Shown: positions 13,438 through 19,155 of the stretch, piece after piece
How the letters are laid out: the number at the start of each line of letters is the position of its first letter
Position numbering within the stretch: position 1 is the stretch's first letter
Source: an uncultured beta proteobacterium
Lineage (GTDB): Bacteria; Pseudomonadota; Gammaproteobacteria; Burkholderiales; Burkholderiaceae_C
Assembly (NCBI GenBank): GCA_903834645.1
Contig: CAILKA010000537.1
Span: 1-19,155 of the forward strand
DNA length: 19,155 nt
Reading direction: 5' to 3'
The notes under the pieces: generated by a model
The model's database searches: none
Seen by the model: the letters and a program-made list of their open reading frames with translations, nothing else
Told to the model about the DNA's origin: nothing
Program-made: the position numbers and the translations under genes

Positions 13438-13814
13438 GCCTCGCCCGTGCCACGCAGGTGCAGGGCCGCCGCCACCACGAGCAGCACCAGCGCCACGATG
13501 TCGGCCTTCACGACCGTGGAGAGGGTTGCGTTGTAGCCGCCCACCATCACCGCCAGCACCAGGAACGAGACGACGCTGACCCCCGCGGCCACCAGGGCCA
13601 GGCCATGCAGCGGGCGATGGAAGGCCGCATAGGCCAGGAACGCCGCGAGCAGCCCGAAGAGCACGGCCCGGTGGCGCATCAGGATCTCCAGGTTCGGGTC
13701 CTGCACGGGAATGCCGTACAGGCTCGAGAGCTTGGCCGCCCCGAGGACGCCCGCAAGCGGCAGCAGGTGGATCAGGGCCACGAGGAGCAGGACGGCAGGA
13801 ACGATGTGTCGCAT
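13434..13814 (-). CDS. Small four-helix integral membrane protein, unknown function
   Basis: A 126-aa protein with four predicted transmembrane helices: about residues 3-25, 49-65, 70-95 and 100-120. Between helices 1 and 2 lies a conserved-looking loop, LSSLYGIPVQDPNLEILMRHR, whose central part YGIPVQDPNLEILMRHR is recognisable in related betaproteobacterial proteins. Such proteins are sometimes labelled phosphopantetheine adenylyltransferase in databases, which does not fit a membrane protein without the HxGH nucleotidyltransferase motif, and I do not adopt that name. The ATG at 13814 starts the first helix; a longer in-frame reading from 13895 adds an arginine/proline-rich stretch and is less likely. 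It is coupled to the SDR by an ATGA overlap, so it may assist that enzyme at the membrane. Confidence 0.8.
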   Translation of the reverse strand: MRHIVPAVLLLVALIHLLPLAGVLGAAKLSSLYGIPVQDPNLEILMRHRAVLFGLLAAFLAYAAFHRPLHGLALVAAGVSVVSFLVLAVMVGGYNATLSTVVKADIVALVLLVVAAALHLRGTGEA

Positions 13815-13919
13815 GGTCGGATTCAGCAAGCGTCGCGGTACCGAACGAGCGGGCCATGCCGGACGCTCCTCACGTGGGCTCCCATTTGGCCGCACCGGGT
13901 GCGCATGCTTCGACCGCCC

Positions 13920-14693
13920 TCACAGCGTAGCACTGCGCGCAGCGGGCAGTTCCAGCCGCTCGGACAGTGCCGGCACCCGCGCCGGGCCGCCCACGAGCCG
14001 CTGGTCGTGCACGTAGTCCTCGTGGGCCTGGATGTCCCAGTGGTCGCGGCCATAGGCCTGCTTGAGCGCGTGCACGATCTCCAGGAAGCTGTGCCCCTCC
14101 TGCGCGTTGCTGTCCAGGTGCAGCACGCCCGCCACGGGCTGCAGCAGCACGCCCGCCAGTGCGGCTGCCGTGTCCTGCATGAAGGAGCACGCCGGCTTCC
14201 AGCGGCTGCTGGCCGCCACGCGCCCCTGCGTGGCCTGCCACTGGTCGAGCGCCATCAGCATGTTGTTGCCCGGCTGCCGGGGGTCGATCTGCCAGCCGAT
14301 GCGCACCACGCTCGCGCCAGGGTGCGCCGCCAGCACCGCGTCCTCGCACCCGCGCTTGTACTGGCCGTAGCCGTCCTGGGCGTTGCGCGCATCACCCGGG
14401 GCGTGCGGCCCGTCGGGCTCGTGGTGGAACACCATCGCGGTGCTGGTGAACACGAAGGGCAGCCCCTGCCCGGCGGCGTATTCCGCCAGCCGGCCCGCCC
14501 ACTCGGCACTGCCCATGCCCAGGTGCGCGATGGCGTCGGGCCGCTGCGCGTGCAGCCAGTCCTGCGAGGCGGCCGCGTCCTCGGGCGGCACCTCCTCGCG
14601 CCTCCACGCCAGGACCTGTACCCCATGGCCTGCGGCCTGCCTGGCCAGAACCGGCGCCAGGGTGCCATTCAGGCCGGTGATGAGCCACTTCAT
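13920..14693 (-). CDS. RmlD-like NAD(P)-binding sugar-nucleotide/epimerase-family protein
   Basis: A 257-aa extended-SDR protein. It begins MKWLITGLNGTLAPVLA, an NAD(P)-binding motif in which the third Gly of GxxGxxG is replaced by Ala. HLGMGSAEWAG and FTSTAMVFHH follow in the positions of the dTDP-4-dehydrorhamnose reductase family, and YGQYK supplies the catalytic YxxxK pair. Family members reduce or epimerise nucleotide sugars, but no other sugar-nucleotide genes are nearby, so the substrate is open. Start 14693 fits the family N-terminus; an in-frame ATG at 14705 would add four residues and is directly preceded by AGGGGA, so it cannot be excluded. Its stop is 105 bp before the membrane protein gene and the PrcB-like gene lies 29 bp upstream. 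Confidence 0.84.
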   Translation of the reverse strand: MKWLITGLNGTLAPVLARQAAGHGVQVLAWRREEVPPEDAAASQDWLHAQRPDAIAHLGMGSAEWAGRLAEYAAGQGLPFVFTSTAMVFHHEPDGPHAPGDARNAQDGYGQYKRGCEDAVLAAHPGASVVRIGWQIDPRQPGNNMLMALDQWQATQGRVAASSRWKPACSFMQDTAAALAGVLLQPVAGVLHLDSNAQEGHSFLEIVHALKQAYGRDHWDIQAHEDYVHDQRLVGGPARVPALSERLELPAARSATL

Positions 14694-14722
14694 TGGCTCA
14701 GGCATTCCCCTTGCAGGCTTCG

Positions 14723-15190
14723 TCAGGCCGGCAGGAAGACCACGGGCTTGTCGATGCGCTCGACAACGACGAAGTCGGTGAGCGGCACGATGGCCTGGGG
14801 GCAGGCCACACTGCCGGTGGGGACGGTGACCGCGTACTGCACCTCCACCTGCTCGGCCTGCTCGACCACGCGCCGGATCGACAGGCCGTGGCAGCCGTTG
14901 GGGCCGCTGCCTTGCGTCAGCCCCAGCACCATCTGGCGCGAGAAGTCCACCGCCGGGCGCTGGGCCGGGGGAGTCGTGCGCGGCGCGTGCGCCTGCCAGG
15001 CCGCCTGCCACTCGGCATCGCTGCGCAGGGCGTAGGTCTGGCGCAGATCGGTCGGGGCCCAGGAGGCGCTCACGCGCGCCGTCGACAGCTCGCGCGGCTG
15101 GAAGGGCTCCCCGCCGCCACAGGCAGCCAGCCCGGCCAGGGCCAGGCCGATGGCGAAAACTCGGGTTCGCAGTGTCAGGGACATCGGCAT
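14723..15190 (-). CDS. Lipoprotein with PrcB-like C-terminal domain
   Basis: A 155-aa protein beginning with a basic-hydrophobic signal, RTRVFAIGLALAGLAAC, with lipobox LAAC at about residue 23, then GGGEP: a lipoprotein. The C-terminal part has SDAEWQAAWQAH, PAVDFSRQMVLGLTQGSGPNG, CHGLSIRRV and PLTDFVVVER, the layout of the PrcB_C-type domain found in small bacterial lipoproteins. In spirochaetes PrcB is part of a PrcA/PrtP (dentilisin) protease complex; no protease partner is visible here and the role is unknown. The two cysteines in GPNGCHG and SVACPQ could form a disulphide. ATG 15190 is favoured over 15184 because GAGGA lies 5 nt before it. The RmlD-like gene follows after 29 bp. Confidence 0.75.
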   Translation of the reverse strand: MPMSLTLRTRVFAIGLALAGLAACGGGEPFQPRELSTARVSASWAPTDLRQTYALRSDAEWQAAWQAHAPRTTPPAQRPAVDFSRQMVLGLTQGSGPNGCHGLSIRRVVEQAEQVEVQYAVTVPTGSVACPQAIVPLTDFVVVERIDKPVVFLPA

Positions 15191-15417
15191 GGCCGTCCTC
15201 GGTCCGTGTCGGGCCCGGGCGGGTGACCCGCTGCGGTCACTCACCCGGCAGCAAAGCGTATCACTGCCCGCCCCGTGGCGCCCCTACAGAATTCACGCCC
15301 GCCGTGCCTGCCGCCGCCGGCAGGCCCCCGGCCCATCGAGTCCTTTTCCGTGCCCGCGCCCTCCGGGGCGAAAACTGCGTCATGCTTACGGGTTGTCCTA
15401 CCCTGGGTAAAGACCTG
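15191..15417. other. Intergenic region between divergent units
   Basis: About 360 bp separates the PrcB-like start (15190) from the GNAT stop (15555), broken only by a possible small ORF. It contains a 7-bp-stem hairpin at 15307-15324 (CCTGCCG/CGGCAGG with a 4-nt loop), a 5-bp-stem hairpin at 15357-15370, and an 11-bp palindrome TACCCTGGGTA at 15399-15409. An EcoRI-type GAATTC lies near 15290 in locally lower-GC sequence. The promoter of the PrcB-like unit should be here, but I cannot pick convincing -35 and -10 boxes. Confidence 0.5.
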
Positions 15418-15522
15418 ATGTCCGCCTTCCTCGCCTTCCTGGACCGCCGTTTCGAGCGGCTCTTCCACCTTCTCGAGAAGGGCACCCTGGACAAGCGCCG
15501 GCGCTTCGAGACCGATCGCTGA
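15418..15522 (+). CDS. Possible small protein (34 aa)
   Basis: A short plus-strand ORF between two minus-strand units. The peptide starts MSAFLAFLDRRFERLFHLLE and ends in a basic stretch, DKRRRFETDR; the first part would form an amphipathic helix with hydrophobic Phe/Leu on one face. An in-frame ATG at 15382 would give 46 residues, with the sequence LTGCPTLGKDL before the internal Met. No strong ribosome binding site precedes either start. The palindrome at 15399-15409 lies just upstream of the second ATG. It is not embedded in a larger gene and its composition is not obviously a shadow, but with no recognised family it is only a candidate. Confidence 0.35.
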   Translation: MSAFLAFLDRRFERLFHLLEKGTLDKRRRFETDR

Positions 15523-15552
15523 GATGCCGAACGCGCCTGCACCTGCGGCGGC

Positions 15553-15984
15553 TCACTCCTGGTGCAGGTAGCCGCGCTCGAGCTGCTGCTGCGGGTTCTC
15601 GAAGATGGCCATGGCCGTCTTCATGCGCAGGAAGCCGAACTTCCGGTAGAAGCCCTCCTTGCCCGGCACCGAGTAGAGGATGATCTTCTTGTGCCCGCGC
15701 GAGCGTTCCACGAGGTAGTCGACGATCGCCTTGCCCAGCCCGGTGCCCTGGTGGCTGGGCAGTGCCGCGATGTCGCAGATGTAGGAGCAGTCCGCGCCAT
15801 CGGCCAGCGCTCGCCCGGCGCCCACCAGGCGGCCGTCCTCGTAGACGAAGCAGGTGTACCGGCTGTTGGAGAAGGCCGTGCGCAGGCTCTCGGGCTTCTT
15901 GTCGCCCAGGGGAGCCGCCCGGTACAGCGCCGATAGCTCGTTCCAGTCCACGTCATCGGCGGCGTACTTCCATTCGAGCGTCAT
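15553..15984 (-). CDS. GNAT-family N-acetyltransferase
   Basis: A 143-aa single-domain GNAT protein. The acetyl-CoA pyrophosphate-binding motif A is HQGTGLGKAIVDYLVERSRG, preceded by strand CDIAALPS, and motif B-like sequence VPGKEGFYRKFGF is followed by MKTAMAIF. The substrate is unknown. The ATG at 15984 has a purine-rich AGAGGAAG about 7 nt upstream. It is the last gene of a minus-strand run that includes three other GNAT genes, and lies 61 bp after the next GNAT gene. Its sequence is not closely similar to them, so this is not a recent tandem duplication. Confidence 0.88.
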   Translation of the reverse strand: MTLEWKYAADDVDWNELSALYRAAPLGDKKPESLRTAFSNSRYTCFVYEDGRLVGAGRALADGADCSYICDIAALPSHQGTGLGKAIVDYLVERSRGHKKIILYSVPGKEGFYRKFGFLRMKTAMAIFENPQQQLERGYLHQE

Positions 15985-16045
15985 CGGGTGGCTTCCTCTC
16001 GTGCGTGGGTCGTCCGGTCGTGCGCCGCTTGCCATCGGCGCGTCC

Positions 16046-16528
16046 TCAGCCCGGGTGCAGGCGCCTGTGCATGAACACGTTGAAGTCAGTGGCCTCGTAG
16101 TCGCCGAAGCGGCCGCACCACTCGAAGCCGTTGCGCAGGTACAGGGCGTGGGCCGCCGCAAAGGCCTCGCCCGTTCCGGTCTCGAGGTAGAGGCCCGCGT
16201 AGCCGCGCGCGCGGGCGGTGTGCACGATCTCGTCGAGCACGGCCTGCCCCACGCCCTGGCGCAGGAAGGCCGCACGTGTGCGCATCGACTTCACCTCGCC
16301 CGCGTCGGGGCCGAGCGCCTTGAGCGCGCCGCAGCCGCACAGCGCATCGCCTTGCCAGGCCGACCAGAAGGTCACGTCGGGGCGCTTCAGGCCGTCGACC
16401 GCGAGCGCGAAGGAATGCCCGGGCGGCGAGCTGTCGCGCATCCCGCCCACGTGCTCGTGCACGAGCGCAACCACCTCGGGGCTGGAGAGGTCGTCGATGC
16501 GGACGTCGATGCGGGTGTCGGAGGGCAT
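16046..16528 (-). CDS. GNAT-family N-acetyltransferase
   Basis: A 160-aa GNAT protein. Strand beta-4 and motif A are EVKSMRTRAAFLRQGVGQAVLDE, with the RQGVGQA pyrophosphate loop, followed by ARGYAGLYLETGTGEAF and LYLRNGFEWCGRFGDY. This resembles the small-molecule or peptide GNATs related to the YafP/PhnO-like groups, but the substrate is not assigned. ATG 16528 is chosen because the in-frame codon upstream at 16534 is TTG. No strong Shine-Dalgarno is seen; the upstream GNAT gene ends 37 bp earlier, so translation may be coupled or weak. It is on the minus strand within the same collinear run. Confidence 0.87.
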   Translation of the reverse strand: MPSDTRIDVRIDDLSSPEVVALVHEHVGGMRDSSPPGHSFALAVDGLKRPDVTFWSAWQGDALCGCGALKALGPDAGEVKSMRTRAAFLRQGVGQAVLDEIVHTARARGYAGLYLETGTGEAFAAAHALYLRNGFEWCGRFGDYEATDFNVFMHRRLHPG

Positions 16529-16565
16529 GGGCAAGCAAGCTCTGCGAGGTGGGGGGAAGGGGCGG

Positions 16566-17150
16566 TCAGGGCGGCGACGTCCAGCCCGGCCGGTCGCGCG
16601 CCACGCGCTGAAGATACTCCTGCACCGTGTTCTCGCCGAGCGGCTTGACCATCACGCGCAGCGTGTTCGTGCGCTGCCCCATCTGCACGCCCTCGCGCAG
16701 GCGCGTCTGCACATAGCCCTGGCGTTCCCAGAAGCGCTCGGCCCGCACGCGGCCCTGCACCACGCCCAGCCGCATCCAGCGCGCGCCCTGGCGCACGGCC
16801 CAGTCCTGCAGGCTCGCGTGCAGCTGCGCGGCCTGGCCCGTGCCGTGGCGATCGGTGGCAACGATGAACAGGCCGATGTGCCACACCCCTTGGGCCAGCA
16901 GGTCCGACACCACGCTGGCCATGGCCATCAGCTCGCCGTCCTCCTGCACGAAGCCCAGCAGGAAGAGCTCGCTGTAGGAGAAGTCCGCAGGCGGCTTGTC
17001 CTGGATCTCCTCTCGCGCCGCATCGGCCGCAGGCGGCTCGCCCAGCACTTCGTGGAAGTAGAGCGGGTTGGCTTCGAAGAAGCGCTGCAGCGCCGCTTCC
17101 CAGGGCGTGTCCAGGCGTACCACCCGCACGCCGGGCAGGCTCAGGTCCAC
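16566..17150 (-). CDS. GNAT-family N-acetyltransferase
   Basis: A 194-aa GNAT protein. The core reads GELMAMASVVSDLLAQGVWHIGLFIVATDRHGTGQAAQLHASL, of which IGLFIVATDRHGTGQA is beta-4 plus motif A, with ARWMRLGVVQGRVRAERFWERQGY as beta-5 and motif B. A longer C-terminal strand region, RTNTLRVMVKPL, completes the fold. The substrate is unknown. Start GTG 17150 lies inside the 3' end of the DUF1653-TPR gene (overlap 10 bp), so the two are probably co-translated. It carries an acidic N-terminal helix region around residues 35-55. No independent promoter is likely. Confidence 0.87.
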   Translation of the reverse strand: MDLSLPGVRVVRLDTPWEAALQRFFEANPLYFHEVLGEPPAADAAREEIQDKPPADFSYSELFLLGFVQEDGELMAMASVVSDLLAQGVWHIGLFIVATDRHGTGQAAQLHASLQDWAVRQGARWMRLGVVQGRVRAERFWERQGYVQTRLREGVQMGQRTNTLRVMVKPLGENTVQEYLQRVARDRPGWTSPP

Positions 17151-17887
17151 GTGCGCTCCACGTCCTGCGCATAGAAGCGGATCGCCTCGCGGTACGCAAC
17201 CACGTGGGCGTCGGCGGACGTGTCGGCCACCACGCCGAGCAGCATCTCCACCGCCTGCTGCGACTGGCCCCGGTTGTGCAGCGTCATCGCCAGGAACGTC
17301 CTGAGCTCGGCGGCATCGGCAAAGTGCGCCAGGCCCGCGCGCAGCGTGGCCTCCGCCTGCTCGTAGCGCCCGAGCGTGCGGTAGGTGCTGCCCAGCCCCA
17401 GATAGGCGCCGCGCAGGCTCTGGGGCGGCAGGCCGAGCGCAAGCGCGGCCTCGTAGAAGGGCACCGCCTCGGCCTCCAGGCCGAGCTGGTCGTGCACGCA
17501 GGCGGCCTCGTACTGCAGCTCGGCGTGGCCGGGGTGCTCGGCCACGAGAGCCAGCGCGAGCCGCCGAGCACCCTCGAGGTCACCCGAGCGCCGGGCGTCG
17601 TGCACGCGCCGGGCCGCGTCCGCGGGCGCACCGGGGACGGCATCCGACGTGTCCGCACAGGCCCGTCTGAAACGAGGCTGCCTCGTGCCCTCGTGCTCCA
17701 CGGTCTCGAGGAACATCGCCAGGGGGCGCACCCAGTGGCCGGTCGCGTTGTAGAGAGGTCGGTACAGCACCATCGGCTCGAGCGATTCGCTGTGCCGCAC
17801 CACGCCGAGCACCTCGTACTCGCCACCCTTGTAGTGGCGGTAGCGGCCCAGGGGCAGGGCGGGAAGGGGAGGAAGTTCTTGGGCCAT
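17141..17887 (-). CDS. DUF1653-TPR fusion protein
   Basis: 248 aa. Residues about 13-75 form a DUF1653 domain, with GRYRHYKGGEYEVLGVVRHS, EPMVLYRPLY and WVRPLAMFLETVE all matching the family pattern; stand-alone members are about 70-90 aa. After a linker rich in Ala/Arg, residues about 95-235 are tetratricopeptide-like helical repeats of the TPR_5 group (ELQYEAACVHDQLGLEAEAV, then LGLGSTYRTLGRYEQAEATL, then TFLAMTLHNRGQSQQAVEML). TPRs usually mediate protein contacts, and the DUF1653 role is unknown. The start ATG at 17887 has no Shine-Dalgarno of its own, but a 24-codon ORF with a strong one ends 8 bp upstream, suggesting translation by termination-reinitiation. A longer reading upstream would run through that mini-ORF region and is rejected. 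It overlaps the next GNAT gene by 10 bp. Confidence 0.84.
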   Translation of the reverse strand: MAQELPPLPALPLGRYRHYKGGEYEVLGVVRHSESLEPMVLYRPLYNATGHWVRPLAMFLETVEHEGTRQPRFRRACADTSDAVPGAPADAARRVHDARRSGDLEGARRLALALVAEHPGHAELQYEAACVHDQLGLEAEAVPFYEAALALGLPPQSLRGAYLGLGSTYRTLGRYEQAEATLRAGLAHFADAAELRTFLAMTLHNRGQSQQAVEMLLGVVADTSADAHVVAYREAIRFYAQDVERTWT

Positions 17888-17895
17888 CGCGAGGG

Positions 17896-17970
17896 TCAGG
17901 CGCGCGCCAGCAGCGTCAGCAGCAGCGTGTTGGCAAACGTGAAGGCACCGAGCCAGAAGTGTTGTTCCAT
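17896..17970 (-). CDS. 24-aa hydrophobic mini-ORF
   Basis: An ORF of 24 codons plus stop. It starts MEQHFWLGAF and ends LLLTLLARA, and residues 5-22 are long and hydrophobic enough for one membrane helix. The ATG at 17970 is preceded by AAGGGAGAG at 17976-17984, with a 7-nt gap from GGGAG, one of the best Shine-Dalgarno sequences in the window. It lies 21 bp after GFA copy 3 and 8 bp before the DUF1653-TPR start. It could be a small membrane protein, or a translated leader that couples expression of the downstream gene. I know of no named family. Confidence 0.55.
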   Translation of the reverse strand: MEQHFWLGAFTFANTLLLTLLARA

Positions 17971-17975
17971 CGCGG

Positions 17976-17984
17976 CTCTCCCTT
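17976..17984 (-). promoter_or_regulatory. Strong ribosome binding site of the mini-ORF
   Basis: AAGGGAGAG on the minus strand, 5 nt from ATG 17970. The downstream DUF1653-TPR gene lacks such a site, so this one may serve both. Confidence 0.6.
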
Positions 17985-17991
17985 GCGCCTC

Positions 17992-18381
17992 TTAGAACCA
18001 CATGTCCCGGACGCACTTGCCATCGTCTGGCCGACTGCTCCAGGCATCGAGCCCGTCGAAGTGGCGGATGGGCACGTCGGCGACCGGCCCGGGCTCGCTC
18101 AGGCGCAGGTTGACGGCCACGCGCCGCCGGCCCTGTTCATCCAGGCGCAGGCCTCGCCAGTGGCTGACGTTGCCGCAGGTCGGGCAGAAGTTGAAGCTCA
18201 GGGAGTCTGCGCGGACGAAGGCCTGCGTCTGGCCAGACATCGTGATGTCCTCACCCTCCCAGCCGTAGGCCCACAGCGTCCCGTAGCGCCGGCAGGCGGT
18301 ACAGCTGCAGGCGGTGGCCGATGACGGCACACGCTCGAGCGTCCAGTGCACGGCGCCGCACAGGCAGCTTCCTTCGATCAT
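17992..18381 (-). CDS. GFA/CENP-V family zinc protein (copy 3)
   Basis: A 129-aa protein with the complete GFA cysteine set: Cys6/Cys8 in SCLCGAV, Cys25/Cys27/Cys30 in CSCTACRRYG and Cys66/Cys69 in CPTCGN. The subgroup with CxCTACRRYGTLWAYG is distinct from copies 1 and 2. The ligands for both the structural and the catalytic-type zinc sites are present, so a metal-binding enzyme is likely, although glutathione or formaldehyde specificity is unproven. The ATG at 18381 has AGGAGA with a 6-nt spacer. It is 31 bp after a GNAT gene and 21 bp before the mini-ORF, within the minus-strand run. The stop is TAA, unlike the TGA used by nearly all its neighbours. Confidence 0.9.
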   Translation of the reverse strand: MIEGSCLCGAVHWTLERVPSSATACSCTACRRYGTLWAYGWEGEDITMSGQTQAFVRADSLSFNFCPTCGNVSHWRGLRLDEQGRRRVAVNLRLSEPGPVADVPIRHFDGLDAWSSRPDDGKCVRDMWF

Positions 18382-18412
18382 GGCGGGTCTCCTGGATGGC
18401 AGACGAGCGGCA

Positions 18413-18937
18413 TCATGCCGCAAGGCCAGCCTGCCGCACCATCACCAGCTCGTCGGGCTCATCGCGGTACCGGGCCTGCTGGTCGGCATCCCCCGGCTCG
18501 AAGCCCAGGCTGCGCAGCAGCGCCTCGGAGCGGAAGTTCCTCGCCTTGAGCACCGCCACGAAGATTCGCACGCCGTAGTGCGTGCACAGCTCCTCGAGCA
18601 TCGCGCGCACCGCGCTCGAGCCGATGCCCTTGCGCCAGTGCGCGCTGCCCAGTTCGTAGGCCACGAAGGCCTCGGCCGAGGGCAGCACGGAGGCCTGCAC
18701 GTATCCCGCCAGGGCGCCGCTGGGCAGCCGCACGACCCAGTTGAGCCACTGCTCGGAGCCATCGGCCGGCCCGCGCGCCTCCAGGCGCCGGTAGCGCTCG
18801 GCCAGCCACAGCGCCGAAGGCGGCGGGGCGTTCTCGAACTCGTAGATCGCCGGATCCGAGAGCACCTCGAACATCTCGGCCGCATGCGCCTCGACCTGGG
18901 GCTCCAGGGTGCCGTGCGTGGCCGTGATGACCCTCAT
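18413..18937 (-). CDS. GNAT-family N-acetyltransferase (RimJ/RimL-like)
   Basis: A 174-aa GNAT protein of the Acetyltransf_3 (RimJ/RimL) style. It has an N-terminal segment with IYEFENAPPPSA and LWLAERYRRLE, then WLNWVVRLPSGALAGYVQAS, then AYELGSAHWRKGIGSSAVRAM, where HWRKGIGSSA is motif A, and AVLKARNFRSEALLRSLGFE as motif B. RimJ/RimL-like enzymes acetylate protein N-termini or small amines; the substrate here is open. The ATG at 18937 overlaps the PACE gene stop by 4 bp (ATGA), so the two are coupled, pairing a membrane efflux protein with an acetyltransferase. Confidence 0.88.
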   Translation of the reverse strand: MRVITATHGTLEPQVEAHAAEMFEVLSDPAIYEFENAPPPSALWLAERYRRLEARGPADGSEQWLNWVVRLPSGALAGYVQASVLPSAEAFVAYELGSAHWRKGIGSSAVRAMLEELCTHYGVRIFVAVLKARNFRSEALLRSLGFEPGDADQQARYRDEPDELVMVRQAGLAA

Positions 18938-19155
18938 GTCTGTGTGCGCCGAGTAAGTGCCGACTGCGGCAGCCCGAACACGCGGTCGAAGGCCCAGGTG
19001 AAGCCGATGGCGTAGAAAAAGAAGAACGCGAGCAGGCCCACGTTGGCCAGGAAGGCGTTCAGCGGCGAGGTGTCGAGCCACCACGCCATGACGGGCACGA
19101 GCAGGAGCGTCAGGCCGCCTTCGAACCCGGCGCCATGCGCCACCCTTCTGGCCAG
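18934..19155 (-). CDS. PACE-family (AceI-like) multidrug efflux transporter, C-terminal part
   Basis: The 3' part of a minus-strand gene that enters from the right edge; 73 codons and the stop are present. The frame is open to the last base of the window. The visible sequence starts RVAHGAGFEGGL and continues PVMAWWLD, LNAFLANVGLLAFFFFYAIGFTWAFDRVFG, whose parts AWWL, the FFFFYAIGFTWAFD helix and the HGAGFEGG start match the second of the two bacterial transmembrane pair (BTP) domains in PACE proteins. PACE transporters export chlorhexidine and short-chain diamines by proton antiport. The GTG at 19143 is not a credible start, since it would leave half a transporter. The GNAT gene follows with a 4-bp overlap. 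Confidence 0.85.
   Translation of the reverse strand: MARRVAHGAGFEGGLTLLLVPVMAWWLDTSPLNAFLANVGLLAFFFFYAIGFTWAFDRVFGLPQSALTRRTQT

Noticed and set aside
13815..13895. N-terminal extension of the small membrane protein
   Set aside because: The extra residues are Arg/Pro-rich and would place a hydrophilic stretch before the first helix. ATG 13814 gives the usual length.
16046..17150. Tandem duplication of acetyltransferase genes
   Set aside because: The neighbouring GNAT proteins share only the generic acetyl-CoA motif and differ in length and in the rest of their sequence.
19141..19143. GTG start for the rightmost gene
   Set aside because: The reading frame is open to the window edge and the product matches only the second half of a PACE transporter, so the gene is truncated by the window rather than starting here.

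Overview
This is high-GC bacterial chromosome with tightly packed genes, many coupled by 4-bp ATGA or GTGA overlaps. The metX-metW pair, the short Lys-rich protein beginning MAKPNYQFEKRQRE and the general gene set suggest a betaproteobacterium of the order Burkholderiales; this is inferred from protein character, since no rRNA or marker gene is present. I see no tRNA, rRNA, IS element, prophage gene or CRISPR array.

Layout. 1-1721 (+): the 3' end of metX, complete metW, and a 3-hydroxyisobutyrate/L-threonate dehydrogenase-like oxidoreductase. 1781-4927 (-): a LytS-type sensor kinase, its LytTR response regulator, a GFA-family zinc protein and an M15/DUF882-like lipoprotein peptidase, possibly one operon. 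5100-5507 (-): a second GFA protein, divergent from a YdbS/YdbT-like pair of membrane PH-domain proteins (5605-7673, +). 7679-15190 (-): an exported protein of unknown function, a LysR regulator, a Tat-exported Acg/nitroreductase-like lipoprotein, a nitronate monooxygenase coupled to a cupin, a small basic protein, a short-chain dehydrogenase coupled to a small membrane protein, a RmlD-like epimerase/reductase and a PrcB-like lipoprotein. 15191-15552: mostly non-coding, with one possible 34-aa plus-strand ORF. 15553-19155 (-): a collinear run of a PACE-type efflux protein (truncated by the window edge), four different GNAT acetyltransferases, a third GFA protein, a DUF1653-TPR fusion and a 24-codon hydrophobic mini-ORF with a strong ribosome binding site.

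How the genes may work together. MetX and MetW belong to methionine biosynthesis. The kinase and regulator form a two-component pair whose targets are unknown. The NMO-cupin and Acg-LysR genes form an oxidoreductase neighbourhood. The rightmost run mixes efflux, acetylation and thiol-adduct-type enzymes and could be a loose detoxification/stress group, but this is only inferred from family identity and gene order.

Most of the window looks like ordinary chromosomal housekeeping and accessory metabolism. The items most worth checking are the mini-ORF upstream of the DUF1653-TPR gene, the rightmost cluster as a unit, the exported Acg-like flavoprotein, and two short tandem repeats built around stop codons that place stops in all three frames.
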